A stretch of DNA of 64,000 bases from a virus. Positions 61,228 through 64,000 of the stretch are shown piece after piece. The stretch's first letter is position 1. Every line of letters starts with the position of its first letter. Position numbers and translations under genes: made by a program. The stretch is from the IMG/VR virus record IMGVR_UViG_3300018080_000174, positions 1 through 64,000 of that record, one strand, 5' to 3'. The notes beneath the pieces were generated by a model. The model searched no databases, had not been told where the DNA came from, and saw only the letters and a list, made by a program, of their open reading frames with translations.

Positions 61228-61266
61228 CTACTTCTATATTACGCCAAAATCGAAATCTCGGCAATG
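61228..61266 (-). promoter_or_regulatory. 39 bp promoter, copy 3 (late leftward)
   Basis: Minus-strand TTGCCG (61259-61264), 17-base spacer, TAATAT (61236-61241), identical over 39 bases to the two copies at 18 kb. The start site should be near 61229, with GAGG then the ATG of the first late gene at 61184. It is preceded by an A/T-rich upstream block (TAAAATTGGCATTTTT). Confidence 0.88.
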
Positions 61267-61360
61267 AAAAATGCCAATTTTAGCGATTTTTCCGAAAAAA
61301 GTTGTTGTCGGGGTCCAGTTCGACGCGGCGAATTTGACCCTACCCCCTCCTCCGAGGGGT

Positions 61361-61409
61361 AAAAAGCCGGGGCGAGCCACGCATCCGGTGATAAACGGAC
61401 GGCTCGCCC
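61361..61409 (-). terminator. Rho-independent terminator
   Basis: GGGCGAGCC (61370-61378) pairs perfectly with GGCTCGCCC (61401-61409) over a 22-base loop, followed on the minus strand by CCGGCTTTTT. It separates the small-gene block above from the late block below, which has its own promoter. Confidence 0.75.
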
Positions 61410-61424
61410 TGGTGGCCGAGTGGT

Positions 61425-61565
61425 CTAATACCACTGGTTGAAGTACCAATCAAGAAGGTACTTGACAATTATCACCACTGCGATGGCGATTACCGCCGCT
61501 GTGGCGGCTCCGAGCATCGCTTTTCCGAAAGTTGCTTCTGAACAGGCGATCATCATTTCGTTCAT
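61425..61565 (-). CDS. Small membrane protein
   Basis: A 46-residue gene with ATG at 61565 behind GGAGAGGTCGA, overlapping the 123-residue gene by 4 bases. The product starts MNEMMIACSEATFGKAMLGA; residues 20-38 (AATAAVIAIAVVIIVKYLL) form a membrane helix, and the end is DWYFNQWY. Function unknown; a holin-like or envelope-acting role is possible. Confidence 0.68.
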   Translation of the reverse strand: MNEMMIACSEATFGKAMLGAATAAVIAIAVVIIVKYLLDWYFNQWY

Positions 61566-61933
61566 TCGACCTCTCCAATCAGTTTTCTGATCTTGTCGGC
61601 CCCGTGCGTTTTCACAAGGCGGCGAATAGCGAGTTCCTCATCTGACTTGCGGCGGACCTTCTGCTTCTCACGTCGCTCGGCCAGGATTTGCTCCCAGGTC
61701 GGCTTGTCGATCAGCTTCATGTTAAGCAGATCGGTCGCTGTCAGCGCTTCTGTTTCAAGCCGCCCTTCCGCCCAACCAGTGTAGACGACGATCTTGGCGT
61801 ACTTGAACCCCGCGACAATGATGAACGAATATTCATCATAGTATGTGTTGGTGACAGTCTTGCCAGCCAGTTTCACGGGATTGAGTCGCGTGTAAGGTGC
61901 GAGCACCTTTTCTTCTGTAGGTGTCATCAGCAT
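61562..61933 (-). CDS. Hypothetical protein
   Basis: A 123-residue protein with a beta N-terminal half (YYDEYSFIIVAGFKYAKIVV) and a basic helical C-terminus (TWEQILAERREKQKVRRKSD). The start at 61933 follows GAGGGAGAA; an ATG at 61927 that overlaps the upstream stop (TGATG) is an alternative. No family recognised. Confidence 0.62.
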   Translation of the reverse strand: MLMTPTEEKVLAPYTRLNPVKLAGKTVTNTYYDEYSFIIVAGFKYAKIVVYTGWAEGRLETEALTATDLLNMKLIDKPTWEQILAERREKQKVRRKSDEELAIRRLVKTHGADKIRKLIGEVE

Positions 61934-62121
61934 TTCTCCCTCAACCAGCCGAGAAGCCAGAATGGCCCCCAGGCCGGCGATGTTAAAACGATTAAGGCCA
62001 CGGTTACGCCCGCGACCGCCAATTCCGCCCCGCTTCGTGTGTGGTCACAGATATTATCCCAAGCATCGCTCACAAGTTGTTCGAGCGTCACTGTCGGCGG
62101 GCTCTCTCCTAAACTACTCAT
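61927..62121 (-). CDS. Single-helix membrane protein
   Basis: A 64-residue protein with one hydrophobic segment (AELAVAGVTVALIVLTSPAW) and a short basic, Cys-terminated end. Coupled to the upstream gene by TAATG. Function unknown. Confidence 0.62.
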   Translation of the reverse strand: MSSLGESPPTVTLEQLVSDAWDNICDHTRSGAELAVAGVTVALIVLTSPAWGPFWLLGWLREKC

Positions 62122-62477
62122 TAACCGTCTCCAAGTTCCCAGGTTTTAGTGATCGTGTAGCCGGGGCCGATTACGTGGGCCATCATGCTGTGCTTCCACA
62201 CAATCTCGAACCCGTCCGAGCGGAACAGGTGCCAGAGGTCCAGAAGGTCGTCCGCACTCATCCCTCGACTGATGAAGGTGAGGTGCAGTCTCTTCGGCAC
62301 CTTCGCCACGCCGTTGTCTTCAATGGTGCAGCAGGTCAGAGGAGCCCCGATCCGAACGTCCACGCGGTCGAGCGTCTTCCCATAATATAGAGTGTCGAGC
62401 ACGCGGGCGAGTTGCCCGAGGTTTACACAGATCGTCGTCTCATGCTCTCTCGGCAGGTTCATCCAGTCAACTAGCAT
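62121..62477 (-). CDS. Hypothetical protein
   Basis: A 118-residue protein of mixed alpha/beta character with a TICVNLGQLARVLDTLYYGK helix and a LHLTFISRGMSADDLLDLW segment. GGAGCCAGACG precedes the ATG and it overlaps the upstream stop. No family recognised. Confidence 0.62.
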   Translation of the reverse strand: MLVDWMNLPREHETTICVNLGQLARVLDTLYYGKTLDRVDVRIGAPLTCCTIEDNGVAKVPKRLHLTFISRGMSADDLLDLWHLFRSDGFEIVWKHSMMAHVIGPGYTITKTWELGDG

Positions 62478-62820
62478 CGTCTGGCTCCAGGGTCACTGTG
62501 GGTTCAGAGTTGATCCAAGGCTTTGCACGCTTGGCATGGCGTTTTGTGGCTTCGAGGTACCACTTAGCGGTGTGCCCTCGACCGCCGTGCGAGGATACCA
62601 TTTCGTTGCCGAACTCGCCCTGCGCTTTTCGGCACTCGCCTTCGTATAAGGCGGTGTTCATATTCTTTAGTAGGCCGTGCGTCACCATCTCTGTGAAGAA
62701 GCCGTTGCGGCCGTCACGGTAGTCTTGAAACGCATACTGTAGAAACTCGGCCAACTCATCGGGGTCGATGGGCTCCGGGGCGGTCAGCTTGTACGTCAGT
62801 GTCAGTTTGTAGTCAGTCAT
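62467..62820 (-). CDS. Hypothetical protein
   Basis: A 117-residue protein starting MTDYKLTLTYKLTAPEPIDP, a beta strand then helices, with a basic C-terminal third. AGGAGG sits six bases from the ATG and directly at the start of the transcript from the promoter above, so the leader is about 12 bases. Confidence 0.65.
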   Translation of the reverse strand: MTDYKLTLTYKLTAPEPIDPDELAEFLQYAFQDYRDGRNGFFTEMVTHGLLKNMNTALYEGECRKAQGEFGNEMVSSHGGRGHTAKWYLEATKRHAKRAKPWINSEPTVTLEPDDAS

Positions 62821-62838
62821 GTACTTCCTCCTATTACA

Positions 62839-62866
62839 AGTATACACCACTGGGCGCGAAAGTCAA
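62839..62866 (-). promoter_or_regulatory. Sigma-70-like promoter
   Basis: Minus-strand TTGACT (62861-62866), 16-base spacer, TATACT (62839-62844). The flank TATACTTGTAATAG is the same as at 248-260 and the TTGACTTTCGCGC start matches the promoter at 63544-63571, so the three form a family. Confidence 0.8.
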
Positions 62867-63537
62867 ATGGAATTTGGTCCGCGTGCCCAGAGTGAAGGGG
62901 TTCCGGCAGCTACTTCCGGTATCCAGCCATACCTCTTTATCCGGCTCCTCAACGTTTCAAAGTTGGTCGCACAGCGGGGGTCTTCGCACAATTCCTTTAA
63001 CGTGTCAAATTTCTCGCCCCAGCACATGATCGACCGGTCTGGTATAGGTGTTTTGACCGCTTCCTCAATGTCCCAGCCTTTGGCAATGCGGCGAAAAAGC
63101 ACTCCATTTTTGACTACGCATCTTGGGTCTTTACTGACGTGTTTTAATGACGGGAACCATTCGCCCCAGACTTTGACCGCTGTGCCACTTTCGATACCGC
63201 GTTCAAGAGTGTAGACGCCTGGGCGATTTCTCCCCGCCTGGACATTGCACAAGGGGCCGACTCGGGGGCCGCCTACAAGCAGAATGAGATCAGTTTCAAT
63301 CGCATAGGCGAGTTCTTCGGGAAGCCCGTCTTGAAGGATGAGGATTTCAGGCTCCCGCCCCTCCTGCAACATTTTGTTCAGCTTGCGGTAGAAATAACTC
63401 TTCTGATTTCGCTTCTTGCGACGGACTCTTTCCTTCAGGTGATCTACATACCGGCTCCCACTCCCCTTCCCGATGTAGAAGGGTGTATCTCCGTCCAGGT
63501 AGGCGTAGATGTAATGGTCGCGCGGTTCTTCTCCCAT
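62863..63537 (-). CDS. GIY-YIG endonuclease with repeat DNA-binding tail
   Basis: A 224-residue protein. Residues 8-95 form the GIY-YIG nuclease (HYIYAYLDGDTPFYIGKGSG with GIY replaced by IYAYL and YIGKG intact; Arg and Glu follow in YFYRKLNKML and LAYAIETDLI). The C-terminal half has two NUMOD-like repeats (GEWFPSLKHVSKDPRC and GEKFDTLKELCEDPRC). This layout is typical of freestanding Seg-like homing endonucleases. Its ATG lies six bases below the -10 box, so the message is nearly leaderless. Confidence 0.85.
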   Translation of the reverse strand: MGEEPRDHYIYAYLDGDTPFYIGKGSGSRYVDHLKERVRRKKRNQKSYFYRKLNKMLQEGREPEILILQDGLPEELAYAIETDLILLVGGPRVGPLCNVQAGRNRPGVYTLERGIESGTAVKVWGEWFPSLKHVSKDPRCVVKNGVLFRRIAKGWDIEEAVKTPIPDRSIMCWGEKFDTLKELCEDPRCATNFETLRSRIKRYGWIPEVAAGTPSLWARGPNSI

Positions 63538-63543
63538 ACTATA

Positions 63544-63571
63544 AGTATATCATAACCTGCGCGAAAGTCAA
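63544..63571 (-). promoter_or_regulatory. Sigma-70-like promoter
   Basis: Minus-strand TTGACT (63566-63571), 16-base spacer, TATACT (63544-63549). The expected start site falls at or just before the GIY-YIG ATG at 63537. Confidence 0.78.
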
Positions 63572-63617
63572 GAAGAAAATACCTGCAACCCGCAGGTTTC
63601 CCTCGGAATCGACCCGC

Positions 63618-63785
63618 ATGACCCCGAGGACCGGCCTGCTCTGCATCTTTGTAGGTGGCGTCTTGCGGGTTATAGCTGCCCTCGGGGTTTTGACGCGTCA
63701 GGACATCTCAGAACCCCCAGCAGCAGAATGGATAGGGCTAGGGGATGCCACCAATGGGGGGTGGGGTCACTCGACCGAAATTTGA
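63618..63785 (+). CDS. Possible small membrane protein
   Basis: A 55-residue frame from ATG 63618 with a hydrophobic stretch (LLCIFVGGVLRVIAALGVL). The ribosome site is weak (CGGAAT) and its end overlaps the next candidate gene by about 30 bases. Listed because this gap has no better leftward frame. Confidence 0.35.
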   Translation: MTPRTGLLCIFVGGVLRVIAALGVLTRQDISEPPAAEWIGLGDATNGGWGHSTEI

Positions 63786-64000
63786 CCCCCGCACCACCGG
63801 CACGACCCGCAACACTCATACAACTGTCACCACCGATACCATCATCACAACCGGACTTCCTCCCGATGCCTGCCCCCGCACAATCGGCACGACCCCGACA
63901 ATCGTTACCACCCGCAACACTCTCACCACTGTCATCATTGATATATCAGTCTGGAACGAATGTATCAACTGTATCGACTACACTGATTATGTGATGCCTG
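63754..64000 (+). CDS. Thr-rich protein, 5' part only (leaves window)
   Basis: An open frame from ATG 63754 (or 63745) to the window end, at least 82 codons with no stop. The product is extremely Thr-rich with a two-fold internal repeat (TTGTTRNTHTTVTT, later IGTTPTIVTTRNTLTTV) then WNECINCIDYTDYVM. AGGGG lies about 9 bases upstream. A rightward gene here would be divergent from the GIY-YIG gene. Without its end the family cannot be told. Confidence 0.5.
   Translation, partial: MGGGVTRPKFDPRTTGTTRNTHTTVTTDTIITTGLPPDACPRTIGTTPTIVTTRNTLTTVIIDISVWNECINCIDYTDYVMP

Noticed and set aside
61401-61450. tRNA-like D-arm (GGTGGCCGAGTGGTCTAA) on the plus strand
   Set aside because: Only the acceptor and D-arm look right; no anticodon arm with a matching T-arm follows, and the bases encode the end of a small leftward membrane protein.
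1-64000. Circular genome with the window ends joined
   Set aside because: Joining the last and first bases does not continue either edge gene convincingly, so the window is treated as part of a larger sequence.

Overview
The window is a 64 kb piece of a tailed double-stranded DNA phage genome, or a prophage in that state. Evidence is a complete head and tail module: GpA-type terminase large subunit, portal, scaffold, major capsid, head-tail connectors, tail tube, a frameshifted tail chaperone, a 1430-residue tape measure, tail tip and many fibre-like proteins. There is no sheath or baseplate set, so a long non-contractile (siphovirus) tail is likely. No integrase, transposase, CRISPR array or rRNA was seen. 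Genes overlap by 1-8 bases or abut, and most have GGAG-type ribosome binding sites. The host cannot be read directly. A Tat-exported papain-like peptidase, a PKD-like exported protein, a GT41 glycosyltransferase and no recognisable endolysin would fit a Planctomycetota-like host; that is a hypothesis only.

Layout. (1) 0-18 kb, transcribed leftward from a promoter near 18.0 kb with further promoters near 11.8 and 0.27 kb: ParB-like protein, tRNA-Glu, SNF2-type helicase, endonuclease VII-like HNH protein, an RNA-repair-like set (RlaP nucleotidyltransferase, calcineurin-like phosphoesterase, Rnl5/DRB0094-type RNA ligase, P-loop kinase), a GT41 glycosyltransferase, a C-methyltransferase, a sulfotransferase-like protein, a DnaQ-type exonuclease, and many small genes. 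(2) 17.96-18.55 kb: a non-coding control region with two divergent copies of an identical 39 bp promoter, two families of short direct repeats and three hairpins; it may be a replication origin. (3) 18.55-23.2 kb, rightward: secreted protein, AEP primase-SF3 helicase, dNTP diphosphohydrolase-like protein, second DnaQ exonuclease. (4) 61.2-23.2 kb, leftward late block starting from a third copy of the 39 bp promoter: fibres, three tandem beta-propeller paralogues, an envelope and secretion cassette (PKD-like protein, Tat papain-like protease, membrane thioredoxin), terminase, head, tail, and two LamG-like paralogues. (5) 61.4-63.5 kb: leftward small genes and a GIY-YIG endonuclease under related host-type promoters. 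(6) 63.6-64 kb: probable rightward genes leaving the window.

How it works together: the shared 39 bp promoter should fire the leftward early, rightward replication and leftward late blocks from the same sigma-70-like signal. GC-rich hairpins with T-rich tails follow the most strongly needed products (major capsid, tail tube, 241-residue early protein, 162-residue tail protein) and would set expression ratios. The tail chaperone has a clear -1 frame extension that begins without a start codon. No DNA polymerase is visible in the window.
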